Source of the DNA: Dyadobacter sp. CY312
GTDB taxonomy: Bacteria; Bacteroidota; Bacteroidia; Cytophagales; Spirosomataceae
Direction: 5' to 3'
Length of the DNA stretch: 64,000 nucleotides
NCBI RefSeq assembly: GCF_021390535.1
Contig: NZ_JAJUXG010000015.1
Location: forward strand, 227,863-291,862
Both the position numbers and the translations under genes were made by a program. Below, piece after piece: positions 52,953 through 61,153 of the stretch; positions within the stretch are counted from its first letter, which is position 1, and each line of letters begins with the position of its first letter. The notes under the pieces were generated by a model. It did not search any database, was not told the DNA's origin, and was given only the letters and a program-made list of their open reading frames with translations.

Positions 52953-54611
52953 CTAGTTTTTCTTCCCTTTCAGAATTTCATTGTAACGATTTTTATCTTT
53001 CAGCAAGGTGAGCGCCTCCTTAACTTCTTTATCCTCTGTAAAAGACGCTTCCCGCATTCCTTTTTCCAGATAGTAATGTTTGATAATCTCAGACTCCAGT
53101 ATCTGTCTTATTTCTGCCTTTCCGATTTGAAGATCGTTATCCTTGCTGTGCGACAATTTCGATCTGAGCGCTTTCAGTTGATCATCAATCACATCAATGG
53201 ATTTTTCTTTTTTGGCAGAGGCTTCCAGGTCATTTAAATCACGCTCAACCTGGGTTGTGTAATCATATTCCTTATCAGAGAGCCACTTCACAAAAGTGTT
53301 GTATTCATTATCCGTCAAATGAAATTCTTTTGCTGGTTTGATCGTCGGATGTTCAAAATGATATTTAACGGCATAATCGAAAAACAGACGGTTTCTGCCC
53401 AAAGCCGAAGCCAATGGAGAATAGTTTTCCTTCTCTGTAACAATATCAGGTAATATTCCGCCGCCGTCAAAAACCGGACGGCCATTACGCGTTTTGAAAG
53501 CAGTCATTAAGGAATCAGGAATTTTACCAACACTGCCATCCTCATTACGGTGGCTGTAATCAATCGCCTGAATACACCTGCCACTTGGAATGTAGTATTT
53601 AGCAGTAGTGATCTTCATTTTTGTATTAAATGAAAGATCACGGGTTGTCTGAACCAAGCCTTTTCCATAAGTTCGTTGCCCTATCAGAACACCGCGGTCG
53701 TAATCCTGTATAACACCAGAAACAATCTCTGCTGCGGATGCACTGCGGTTATTGGTAAGAACAACAACAGGAATATCAATATCCAAAGCAGGATTGTAGG
53801 CTGTATATGTCTTATTCCATTCGGTCACCTTTCCTTTTGTCGAAACAACCTCTTCGCCCTTTGCTATAAAGATGTTAGAAATTTCGATCGCCATGTTAAG
53901 CAGCCCTCCCGGATTGTCACGCAAGTCGAGTACCACAGACTTCATTCCCTTACCTTTCAGCTCTTGAAAAGCGTTCCTAACTTCTCTCGAAGCAGTGGCC
54001 GTAAAATCTTTAAGATCAATGTATCCTACTTCATCCGAAATCATGCCATAATAAGGAACGTTGGTAACTTTTACAATATCCCGATTTAGGGTAATTTCCA
54101 ACGGTTTTGCGATTCCATAACGCTTAATAGTGAGTGTCACACTGGTTTGCGCCTGACCTTTGAGCAATTTACCTGTATCAAAATCTTCTCTTGCTGATAA
54201 ATCAACGCCGTTGATCTTCATGATCTCGTCACCCAGTTGCAAACCTGCTTTTTGTGCCGGAGTATCTTCGTAGACCATCATCACGGTATGTTTCCCATCC
54301 GAAGAATTCACCATTGCCCCAATACCGTTATACTTTCCGGTTGTCATGGTCATATAATCCTCGATATCATCCTCGGCATAATACACCGTGTACGGATCAA
54401 GTGTCCGCAGCATATTATCTATACTGGTTTTTATAAGCTGATTTGGATTAATTTCATCCACATAGTAGGCATTCAGCTCCTTGAACAAAGTTGCATAAAT
54501 ATCAAGGTTTCGTGCGATTTCAAACAGACGGTCATCTTGGCGAAAGGAAACAAACGCCAGGCCCGCTACCACAGGCGCAGCCAGGCAGATGGAGCGAAAA
54601 TACTTTTTCAT
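52953..54611 (-). CDS. S41 family C-terminal processing peptidase
   Basis: This 552-residue exported serine protease has a signal/anchor (SICLAAPVVAGLAFVSF), an N-terminal helical domain and a PDZ domain (about 90-175: PAQKAGLQLGDEIMKINGVD). The tail protease fold has LDLRDNPGGLLNMAIEISN and the catalytic Ser in NNRSASAAEIVSG near residue 300. The Lys is in QRTYGKGLVQT. A coiled-coil C-terminus (about 440-550) is typical of Bacteroidota CtpA forms. It cleaves periplasmic proteins from their C-termini. It is five bases from rnpA. Confidence 0.94.
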   Translation of the reverse strand: MKKYFRSICLAAPVVAGLAFVSFRQDDRLFEIARNLDIYATLFKELNAYYVDEINPNQLIKTSIDNMLRTLDPYTVYYAEDDIEDYMTMTTGKYNGIGAMVNSSDGKHTVMMVYEDTPAQKAGLQLGDEIMKINGVDLSAREDFDTGKLLKGQAQTSVTLTIKRYGIAKPLEITLNRDIVKVTNVPYYGMISDEVGYIDLKDFTATASREVRNAFQELKGKGMKSVVLDLRDNPGGLLNMAIEISNIFIAKGEEVVSTKGKVTEWNKTYTAYNPALDIDIPVVVLTNNRSASAAEIVSGVIQDYDRGVLIGQRTYGKGLVQTTRDLSFNTKMKITTAKYYIPSGRCIQAIDYSHRNEDGSVGKIPDSLMTAFKTRNGRPVFDGGGILPDIVTEKENYSPLASALGRNRLFFDYAVKYHFEHPTIKPAKEFHLTDNEYNTFVKWLSDKEYDYTTQVERDLNDLEASAKKEKSIDVIDDQLKALRSKLSHSKDNDLQIGKAEIRQILESEIIKHYYLEKGMREASFTEDKEVKEALTLLKDKNRYNEILKGKKN

Positions 54612-54616
54612 CTATG

Positions 54617-55036
54617 TCAGGAATTATCGGTTTGCAATTTCAGAGGGGCAGGAGGCACTTTTCCTAGTCTTTTCAGGATTGGCTTCATGGCCTGTTCAAT
54701 AACGTCGTAAGTTGTTATTTCTTTTGCAAGATACAAAAAAGCGATGTACGATGGGCGTAACTCGAGAGGGGAAGTCACCAGTGATTCCTTATTGAGGCGG
54801 TAGGCTTCACGGCAACGTCGCCGGATGAGATTTCTGTCAACAGCTTTTTTAAACTGTTTTTTTGATACAGAAAACAAAACCTGAGGTAAAATGGGAGGGT
54901 TGTCTTTATCGTAAATATAAAGCACCCGAAATGGAAAGAGGTAGAACGTTTGAACATCCGAACTACCTCTTTTAAAAAGCTTGCCGATTAAACGAGGATC
55001 ACAAAGACGCTCATTTTTTCCAAATTTTTGTTTCAA
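54617..55036 (-). CDS. rnpA: Ribonuclease P protein component
   Basis: This 139-residue protein binds RNase P RNA for tRNA 5' processing. The motif KNERLCDPRLIGKLFKRG starts the family domain, and the RNR-type block is KKQFKKAVDRNLIRRRCREA near residue 75, continuing to EAYRL. The start is a TTG at 55036 because no ATG is in frame before the conserved region. A strong terminator lies about 10 bases upstream of that TTG (55046-55091). Confidence 0.94.
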   Translation of the reverse strand: MKQKFGKNERLCDPRLIGKLFKRGSSDVQTFYLFPFRVLYIYDKDNPPILPQVLFSVSKKQFKKAVDRNLIRRRCREAYRLNKESLVTSPLELRPSYIAFLYLAKEITTYDVIEQAMKPILKRLGKVPPAPLKLQTDNS

Positions 55037-55045
55037 GTTCTTACA

Positions 55046-55091
55046 GAAAAAAGCGTCTGATGAATTGAATAAAATTTCAACTCATCAGACG
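55046..55091 (-). terminator. Terminator/attenuator between rpmH and rnpA
   Basis: On the minus strand a 16-bp stem with one G-U (CGTCTGATGAGTTGAA / TTCAATTCATCAGACG) and a six-base loop is followed by CTTTTTT. It lies between rpmH and the rnpA start codon, so rnpA depends on read-through or another promoter. Confidence 0.88.
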
Positions 55092-55175
55092 GTGTAAGAT
55101 TGTAGTTCTAAACAGGCGCATTCAATAGAACAAACTATTGAAAATACCTTCCTACCCAAACTTTAAAACCTTAAA

Positions 55176-55334
55176 TTATTGCTTATGACGTTTTTCGTCA
55201 GAAACCGTTAATTTCCAACGGCCTTTTTTGCGACGACCGGCAACAACCTTGCGTCCGTTTGCCGTAGACATTCTTTCACGGAATCCGTGCTTATTTCTCC
55301 TCTTGCGATTCGATGGTTGAAAGGTACGTTTCAT
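55176..55334 (-). CDS. rpmH: 50S ribosomal protein L34
   Basis: This 52-residue protein, too short for simple gene callers, has the L34 signature: KRTFQPSNRKRRNKHGFRER, then MSTANGRKVVAGRRKKGR. It is the usual partner upstream of rnpA, and the ATG lies 138 bases upstream on the same strand. It is extremely basic, as expected for a ribosomal protein. Confidence 0.98.
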   Translation of the reverse strand: MKRTFQPSNRKRRNKHGFRERMSTANGRKVVAGRRKKGRWKLTVSDEKRHKQ

Positions 55335-55844
55335 CTCATTATCAAATTATTGCGCTATAAAATCTCTTCGACCCGTAATTTTGGCTTGCAAAGGTAGAGA
55401 TTTTTTGGAACTAAGTCAACATTTGCAACTATAATTATATTTATATCTCGCTCATGCCGTTTTATTTATCGATTTTGAGCCCGCTATTTCGCTCCCGAAG
55501 TAACTGTGGATTCCACTAATTCATCAATTACGAACAATCAAGGTAGGTTTTGAATGTAAATCAATCGATAAATGATTCCGATCCTTTTTTAATTCAGTGG
55601 TACCTTTCTTTTCTGGTAAAATTCGCTCCTAATTGAGGCTACCTCGCCTGAAAATCAAATTTGTTCTGGTAAGACTCCCTTTATCACCTGCTTGCAAAAG
55701 CATCCACCTATGAGTAAAATTTATCAAAAATTACTGTTAATGGAACATCAAAAAAAACCATATACGTAACATTATCAGACACTTACTGGTATGGTTATTT
55801 ATGCTTCGACGTGTTAACAGTTAATAACTTAAATTTTAGAAATC
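55335..55844. other. Intergenic region upstream of rpmH and the Thr/Pro-rich gene
   Basis: This region of about 510 bases holds the rpmH promoter (55389-55396, minus strand) and, to the right, the promoter region of the Thr/Pro-rich gene. It is AT-rich. I see no RNA gene or open frame of note; GTTAACAG occurs near 55812. Confidence 0.6.
55389..55396 (-). promoter_or_regulatory. -7 element of the rpmH promoter
   Basis: On the minus strand TACCTTTG fits TAnnTTTG, with TTGACTTA about 20 bases upstream as a -33-like element. The rpmH ATG lies about 55 bases downstream. Confidence 0.6.
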
Positions 55845-56444
55845 ATGAAAAGTATAAAGTTAAATATCGTAGCGTTATCAATAATCGCATCATCGGCAGC
55901 GTATGCCCAAATTCCCGCAACTTCAACCGCACCGGGAAGTACAACCAGACCAGCATCGCCACCGACAACGACCCAACCGGCAACTGTACCGGGAAACACA
56001 CAGCCAGCTACTTCCACGTATCCTTCGACCGTACCAACAACACAGCCAACAACTCCGGCAGGAACGTATCCGCAAACGGTGCCGGCAACTACCCAGCCAG
56101 GCACTGTTCCAGGTGCCACTACCAACCCTACAACTGTACCAGCAGGTACAACCACACCAGGAAGTACAGTTCCGGGAAGCATAACACAGCCGGGAAATTT
56201 ACCGGGAGCGGCGACACCCAATTCTAACGTTCCGGGAACAGGAACCACCACCTACCCACAAAATACACCGGGTACACCCGGCACGACTGTACCCGGCACG
56301 ACCAGACCCGGAGGCGTATTACCAGGAAATACAAGACCGTCAACAACACCAGGAAGTACGACCAGCCCCGCAACCAGACCGGGCGGAACCAGTACACCTG
56401 CTTCTACCTCTCCGGTTCGCCCCGGCGGAAATAGTCCGTTTTAA
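55845..56444 (+). CDS. Exported Thr/Pro/Gly-rich low-complexity protein
   Basis: This 199-residue protein has a signal peptide (IKLNIVALSIIASSAAYAQ). The mature part consists almost entirely of Thr, Pro, Gly, Ser and Ala, in imperfect repeats of TTPG, TVPG and similar (for example GTTVPGTTRPGG). It contains no Asp, Glu, His, Cys or Trp, and only a few Arg and Asn. No known domain is present. It therefore lacks the acidic D(S/T) context of the known Bacteroidota O-glycosylation motif. A surface stalk or extended wall-associated segment is a possible role. A perfect terminator follows. Confidence 0.8.
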   Translation: MKSIKLNIVALSIIASSAAYAQIPATSTAPGSTTRPASPPTTTQPATVPGNTQPATSTYPSTVPTTQPTTPAGTYPQTVPATTQPGTVPGATTNPTTVPAGTTTPGSTVPGSITQPGNLPGAATPNSNVPGTGTTTYPQNTPGTPGTTVPGTTRPGGVLPGNTRPSTTPGSTTSPATRPGGTSTPASTSPVRPGGNSPF

Positions 56445-56462
56445 TAGTATATCGTAATAAAT

Positions 56463-56507
56463 AAAAATTGGGGTATTGTTAAAAGCTAACAATACCCCAA
56501 TTTTTTT
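56463..56507. terminator. Terminator after the Thr/Pro-rich gene
   Basis: A perfect 17-bp inverted repeat (AAATTGGGGTATTGTTA and its complement) with a five-base loop and flanking A and T runs can stop transcription from both sides. Confidence 0.95.
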
Positions 56508-56523
56508 ATTCTAAAAGGAAAAA

Positions 56524-56781
56524 TCATCCAGGAATACTATTACGATTCACAGCCTTGTTGACAGGACAAAATCCTGTAGTACCTCTGGTTATCAGCAACC
56601 CGCCCACAAAGATGAGCCCTTTGCCCAGAACAGTCTCTTTTTTTTGCATTCCGTAATATGTAATCAGGGCTCCTGCCAGTACGGAAATGAGGCGTTCCGC
56701 ATTAGATACATTCTGAACTTCCTCTATGCTTTCACTTGCATTGTATATTTTATCCTTGATAAAACTGATCGTTGATTCCAT
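56524..56781 (-). CDS. DUF2892-type small membrane protein
   Basis: This 85-residue protein has two hydrophobic segments around residues 30-44 and 52-66 (RLISVLAGALITYYG, LGKGLIFVGGLLITRG). TTGFCPVNKAVN closes it, a pattern typical of DUF2892/YgaP-type membrane proteins. The family binds or inserts near the inner membrane and has no established reaction on its own. The 54-residue gene lies upstream on the same strand but is separated by a terminator, so this gene probably has its own promoter. Confidence 0.8.
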   Translation of the reverse strand: MESTISFIKDKIYNASESIEEVQNVSNAERLISVLAGALITYYGMQKKETVLGKGLIFVGGLLITRGTTGFCPVNKAVNRNSIPG

Positions 56782-56882
56782 GTGATTTCGCGGTTTAATT
56801 TAATGAATAATGATCCGCGATTTAAACAATCATACCAGTTGTGTTGGAGGAAGGGACAAGAACAAAATTCTTGCAAGGCAAC

Positions 56883-56911
56883 AAAAAAGGCAGCCCTTCC
56901 GAGCCGCCTTT
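56883..56911 (-). terminator. Terminator after the 54-residue gene
   Basis: On the minus strand AAGGCGGCTC-GGAA-GGGCTGCCTT forms a 10-bp stem with two G-U pairs and a GGAA tetraloop, followed by six Ts. It supports expression of the gene ending at 57005. Confidence 0.82.
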
Positions 56912-57004
56912 GCAGTCTATATTTTAAATTTAGAGAATCTTTGAACCTTGTTGCTCGTTATAACATATCTATGGACAAATAAGCAGAGCCCTAAATGACC
57001 TAAG

Positions 57005-57169
57005 TTACAATTCCAGATCAATCCACATACGCTGAGCCATCTTTTCTACCATTCCCACAATACCCTGAAACGCACCAAAAATAATGCATAACGGAAGTAT
57101 GACGGGCAGGAAGATGAGCCATTGCAAAGCCATAGTTGCATTGAATTTTTTAAAAACTGGTGCTTTCAT
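57005..57169 (-). CDS. Small 54-residue membrane protein
   Basis: This short ORF encodes a 54-residue protein that starts MKAPVFKKFNATMALQW, continues through a hydrophobic segment (LIFLPVILPLCIIFGAFQGI) and ends in a polar tail (MVEKMAQRMWIDLEL). The single membrane-spanning segment, sensible composition, and strong terminator downstream support a real gene. I do not recognise a family. Confidence 0.65.
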   Translation of the reverse strand: MKAPVFKKFNATMALQWLIFLPVILPLCIIFGAFQGIVGMVEKMAQRMWIDLEL

Positions 57170-57401
57170 AAGAGTGTATTTGCAAATGAAATCTCAAACA
57201 ACGATTTTAATCATGTAATGTTAACACAATTTTAGTAAAAAACAGTTCAGTTGTTGTATAAAATTTCAATAATAAATGTAATTTTTTCGATGAACACGCA
57301 TAGAATTCACGAGATGGGTGTCGCTTCTGGTCATCAAAAATCCTGACCTCTAAAAAAAAATTTGTTAATTTGTTATATACAAGTAAAATATTCAATTATC
57401 T

Positions 57402-59288
57402 ATGGCGTCTTCCGACATCATTCAACTATTACCAGATTCTATCGCCAACCAAATAGCCGCGGGTGAGGTCGTTCAACGCCCGGCATCGGTTGTGAAAGAG
57501 TTACTGGAAAATGCCATTGATGCAAAGGCGACGCAAATTCAAGTCATTCTGCGGGAAGCTGGCAGGACGCTCATTCAGATTATCGACAACGGATCAGGAA
57601 TGTCGGAAACTGATGCCAGGATGTGCTTTGAAAGGCATGCAACTTCCAAAATACGACAATCCGAAGATCTATTCAGAATAAGAACCATGGGTTTCAGGGG
57701 CGAAGCATTGGCTTCCATAGCTGCGGTGGCGCAAGTTGAACTGCGCACCAGACAGGAAACGGACGAAATCGGCACGCTTATCAAAATAGAAGCTTCTGAA
57801 ATAAAAACACAGGAAGCTGTTGCGTGTGTTACCGGCACCAGTCTCTCTGTCAAAAATTTGTTTTTTAATGTTCCGGCACGACGTAATTTTCTTAAATCCA
57901 ATGCGGTAGAAATGCGGCATGTTTTGGATGAATTCCAACGTATCGCTCTGGCACATCCTGAGGTAGCCCTTACGCTGCATCACAACGATACCGAAGTTTT
58001 CAATCTCCTGTCGGGGAAACTTGTGCGCAGGATCGTTGATATTTATGGCAAAACTTATCGCGAACAGCTTGCTTTTTGTCAGGAAGACACATCTTACATC
58101 AGCGTCCGAGGATACATTGGGAAGCCAGAATTTGCCCGTAAAACACGCGGAGAGCAATTCTTCTTCGTGAACGACAGGTACATTAAGCACAGCTACATGC
58201 ATCATGCTGTGACAAGCGCATTTGATGGGACGATACCTGACGGAAGCCATCCGTTTTATGTGCTTTTCATTGAAATTGATCCGTCTCACATCGATATCAA
58301 TATACATCCTACAAAAACAGAGATTAAGTTTGATGACGAGCGATCTGTTTATGCCATTATCATGGCTGCGGTAAAAAAAGCAGTGGGAGTTTATAACCTG
58401 TCTCAATCCATTGATTTCGAGGAAAATATTAATTTCCTGAGTCCTTCGCCTTCGGAAGCAAATCACAATATGGTTCCGAGAACTGTGATGCCTGACTGGG
58501 CCGCACAATCTAAAAAGCCGGATTCCGGACAATCGAGGTCGAATCTGACCAATTGGAATAAATTGTTTGAGGGTTTGCAAAACACCGAAGACAGAAACCG
58601 GGAACTCGTTGCTTTTGAGACGAATACAGTTTCGGCATCCCGTCCGCAATATCAGGAGCAGGCTATGACGGTTGCCAGCAAGGTGAACCGGATGGCCTCC
58701 GAAGCAATTGCTGCGCCTGAAAGCGATGCCGTGATCTTCCAGCTGCACAATCGCTACATACTGTCTCAGGTCAAAGACGGTATCATGCTGATTGATCAGA
58801 AGGCAGCTTATGAACGTATTCTTTATGAGCGATATCGTAAAATGCTCACAAACAGAAATGGTGCCTGCCAGCAACTTCTTTTTCCGAAAACGATCCGGCT
58901 AACGCATTCTGACATGCAACTGGTACATGAAACGAAAAAAGAGATCCGAAGCCTGGGTTTTGAGTTCGATGAGTTTGGTGCCAATGAATTGATCATACGA
59001 GGCATACCGGCAGATCTTCCCGAAGAAAGCGAACAGGATTTGTTTGAGGAACTTGTAGAGCAATTGAAACGAAGTTATTCGGATCTTAAGCTTAATAAAC
59101 CCGAGAGCCTTTCCAGATCACTGGCCCGACGTTTTTCCATTCGCTATGCAGTAAAACTCTCACTTGTGGAAATACATACACTTATTGACCAGCTGTTTGC
59201 TTCAACGGATCCGAACAGAACACCTAACGGAGAGGCAATTATAGTGTTGCTGACAATGGATAAATTGAGCAGTATTTTTAAGGTATAG
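57402..59288 (+). CDS. mutL: DNA mismatch repair protein MutL
   Basis: This 628-residue protein has the GHKL ATPase N-terminus: IANQIAAGEVVQRPASVVKE, then ELLENAIDAKATQIQV, DNGSGMSETDA, TMGFRGEALASIAAVA, and VPARRNFLKS near residue 155. The C-terminal domain (about 430-620) carries the dimerisation region but lacks the endonuclease DQHAxxE motif, showing DQKAAYERILYE instead. The Gln-Lys change would abolish the standard endonuclease metal site, so this MutL is predicted to be nuclease-negative. Length fits Bacteroidota MutL. Confidence 0.95.
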   Translation: MASSDIIQLLPDSIANQIAAGEVVQRPASVVKELLENAIDAKATQIQVILREAGRTLIQIIDNGSGMSETDARMCFERHATSKIRQSEDLFRIRTMGFRGEALASIAAVAQVELRTRQETDEIGTLIKIEASEIKTQEAVACVTGTSLSVKNLFFNVPARRNFLKSNAVEMRHVLDEFQRIALAHPEVALTLHHNDTEVFNLLSGKLVRRIVDIYGKTYREQLAFCQEDTSYISVRGYIGKPEFARKTRGEQFFFVNDRYIKHSYMHHAVTSAFDGTIPDGSHPFYVLFIEIDPSHIDINIHPTKTEIKFDDERSVYAIIMAAVKKAVGVYNLSQSIDFEENINFLSPSPSEANHNMVPRTVMPDWAAQSKKPDSGQSRSNLTNWNKLFEGLQNTEDRNRELVAFETNTVSASRPQYQEQAMTVASKVNRMASEAIAAPESDAVIFQLHNRYILSQVKDGIMLIDQKAAYERILYERYRKMLTNRNGACQQLLFPKTIRLTHSDMQLVHETKKEIRSLGFEFDEFGANELIIRGIPADLPEESEQDLFEELVEQLKRSYSDLKLNKPESLSRSLARRFSIRYAVKLSLVEIHTLIDQLFASTDPNRTPNGEAIIVLLTMDKLSSIFKV

Positions 59289-59347
59289 GGAAACAAAAAG
59301 ACGAATAAAAAAGTTATAAAAGACAGTCCACTGAATTTGAATTAAAT

Positions 59348-60145
59348 ATGTTAGCCATTACCCCTACGGTAAGAAATTTACTGATACTGAACATTCTCTT
59401 TTTTGTAGTTGATAAGTACATTCTCCAGGGAACGCTAAGTTACCTTTTTGCTTTAAGGCCGATTCTTTCCAGCGAGTTCATGCCGTACCAGTTTGTCTCC
59501 TACATGTTTCTTCACAGTCTTAGCGATTGGGGTCACATATTTAGCAACATGTTCGGGCTTTTCATGTTTGGCCCGCTGCTGGAGCGTATGTGGGGTTCAC
59601 AAAAATTTTTATTCTTCTACTTTTTTACCGGAATAGGTGCTGGTTTACTATTCTCAGCTATAGGTTATTTTGAAATTTATCAACTCAGAGAGGCGGTTGA
59701 ACTGTACACCCAAAGCCCTACACCTGATAATTTTGTTAGTTTTCTAAGCCATAATTTCGGCGGCGGAAATCCCAAGCTTATTGATTTTGCAAATGCGTTT
59801 GAAGCAAACTCTTCTAACCCTTCTTACGTAAATGAAAGTATAGCCATTGCAAAAAGCGTTTTACAGAGAGAAATTAACATTCCCATGGTTGGGGCGTCCG
59901 GAGCCGTGTTCGGTATCCTTATGGCATTTGGACTATTGTTCCCTAATACAGAGCTGTTTATGCTCTTCATTCCATTCCCTATAAAGGCCAAATATTTTGT
60001 TACCTTTTACGGATTATTTGAGTTATATTCAGGTATAAAAAATGCTCAGTCAGACAACGTTGCACACTTCGCCCACGTTGGAGGAATGCTATTTGCATAT
60101 ATATTGTTGCGGTACTGGCGCACTAAGAAAACAAACTTCTATTGA
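59348..60145 (+). CDS. Rhomboid family intramembrane serine protease
   Basis: This 265-residue protease has six or so membrane segments. The catalytic Ser184 is in VGASGAVFG and His243 in HFAHVGG; His56 and Asn67 help form the oxyanion site (FLHSLSDWGHIFSNMFG). A loop of about 75 residues inserted near residue 105-178 is unusual and polar. The second rhomboid gene starts three bases after its stop, so the two form an operon. Confidence 0.94.
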   Translation: MLAITPTVRNLLILNILFFVVDKYILQGTLSYLFALRPILSSEFMPYQFVSYMFLHSLSDWGHIFSNMFGLFMFGPLLERMWGSQKFLFFYFFTGIGAGLLFSAIGYFEIYQLREAVELYTQSPTPDNFVSFLSHNFGGGNPKLIDFANAFEANSSNPSYVNESIAIAKSVLQREINIPMVGASGAVFGILMAFGLLFPNTELFMLFIPFPIKAKYFVTFYGLFELYSGIKNAQSDNVAHFAHVGGMLFAYILLRYWRTKKTNFY

Positions 60146-60148
60146 CAG

Positions 60149-61066
60149 ATGAGCAATATTGTAGACGACATAAAAAGGGAGTTCTCCAAATCGGAAAATT
60201 CACTGGTAAAGATTATCCTGATCAATACCGCTGTATTTCTGATACTGTTACTTGCCAAAATCATTTTCACGCTTTCACAATCATCCAACATCTACGGCTG
60301 GATCATTGATCTGCTTCGGCTTCCCGCATCTACTTCAGAGCTCGCTTACAGGCCCTGGACGCTCATTACATACTTTTTTACGCATGATGATATTTTTCAT
60401 ATTTTGTTCAACATGCTGTTTCTTTATTGGTTTGGAAAGCTTGTAGACGAATATCTTGGAGCTAAGAGAGTTATTGCCTTGTATATGCTTGGCGGGATTT
60501 TTGGTGGAATGATATACATCGTCATCTACAACCTGCTACCCTATTTCCAACCCCACCTGGAACAGTCCAGGATGTTGGGAGCATCTGCGGCCGCTTTTGC
60601 GGTAGCAGTGGGCGCCTCTACATTGCTTCCGAACTATACATTCAATCTTATATTTCTGGGACCAATACGGATTAAGTTTATAGCTCTTTTCTATATTATT
60701 TTATCCCTGGCACAAACCGTAGGACCCAATGCGGGGGGGAACCTCGCGCACTTGGGTGGAGCACTGGTTGGGTACTTTTTTATCAAACTGTTGCAGAATG
60801 GTACCGATCTCGGGAGGCCGATTTATGCTATAATGAATGTCTGGTCACGACTTTTCAGAAAGAGGCCATCAATGCAGGTTACTTACCGACAGAAGGAAGT
60901 TTATCGTAGTACCAGCGTTTATTCGGCGGCATCTTCACCAGGCACAATTGAAATGCCCGACCAAACTGAGATTGATACAATACTTGATAAAATATCGAAA
61001 TCCGGTTACGAAAGCCTGACCAAAGAAGAGAAACAAAAACTGTTCAAAGCAAGCCAGCAAAAATAA
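60149..61066 (+). CDS. Rhomboid family intramembrane serine protease with variant Ser motif
   Basis: This 305-residue protein has six membrane segments and catalytic residues Ser146 (MLGASAAAFA) and His201 (NLAHLGG). The usual GxSG motif has Ala in place of the second Gly (GASAA). A C-terminal cytoplasmic tail of about 85 residues, rich in charged residues, follows. It is translated from an ATG three bases after its neighbour. The substitution may change specificity; catalytic loss is not implied, because both Ser and His remain. Confidence 0.92.
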   Translation: MSNIVDDIKREFSKSENSLVKIILINTAVFLILLLAKIIFTLSQSSNIYGWIIDLLRLPASTSELAYRPWTLITYFFTHDDIFHILFNMLFLYWFGKLVDEYLGAKRVIALYMLGGIFGGMIYIVIYNLLPYFQPHLEQSRMLGASAAAFAVAVGASTLLPNYTFNLIFLGPIRIKFIALFYIILSLAQTVGPNAGGNLAHLGGALVGYFFIKLLQNGTDLGRPIYAIMNVWSRLFRKRPSMQVTYRQKEVYRSTSVYSAASSPGTIEMPDQTEIDTILDKISKSGYESLTKEEKQKLFKASQQK

Positions 61067-61153
61067 AAGTCAGATTGATAACCTATTTGATTAATTTTGT
61101 GCATGTTTTGGGTTAGGATGAATTCTCAAATCTGACTTATAATTGTCTTTAAT

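Noticed and set aside
57669..58874. 401-residue minus-strand open frame
   Set aside because: It is antisense to mutL, whose motifs are clear; the composition is rich in Cys, Phe and His, typical of a shadow frame.
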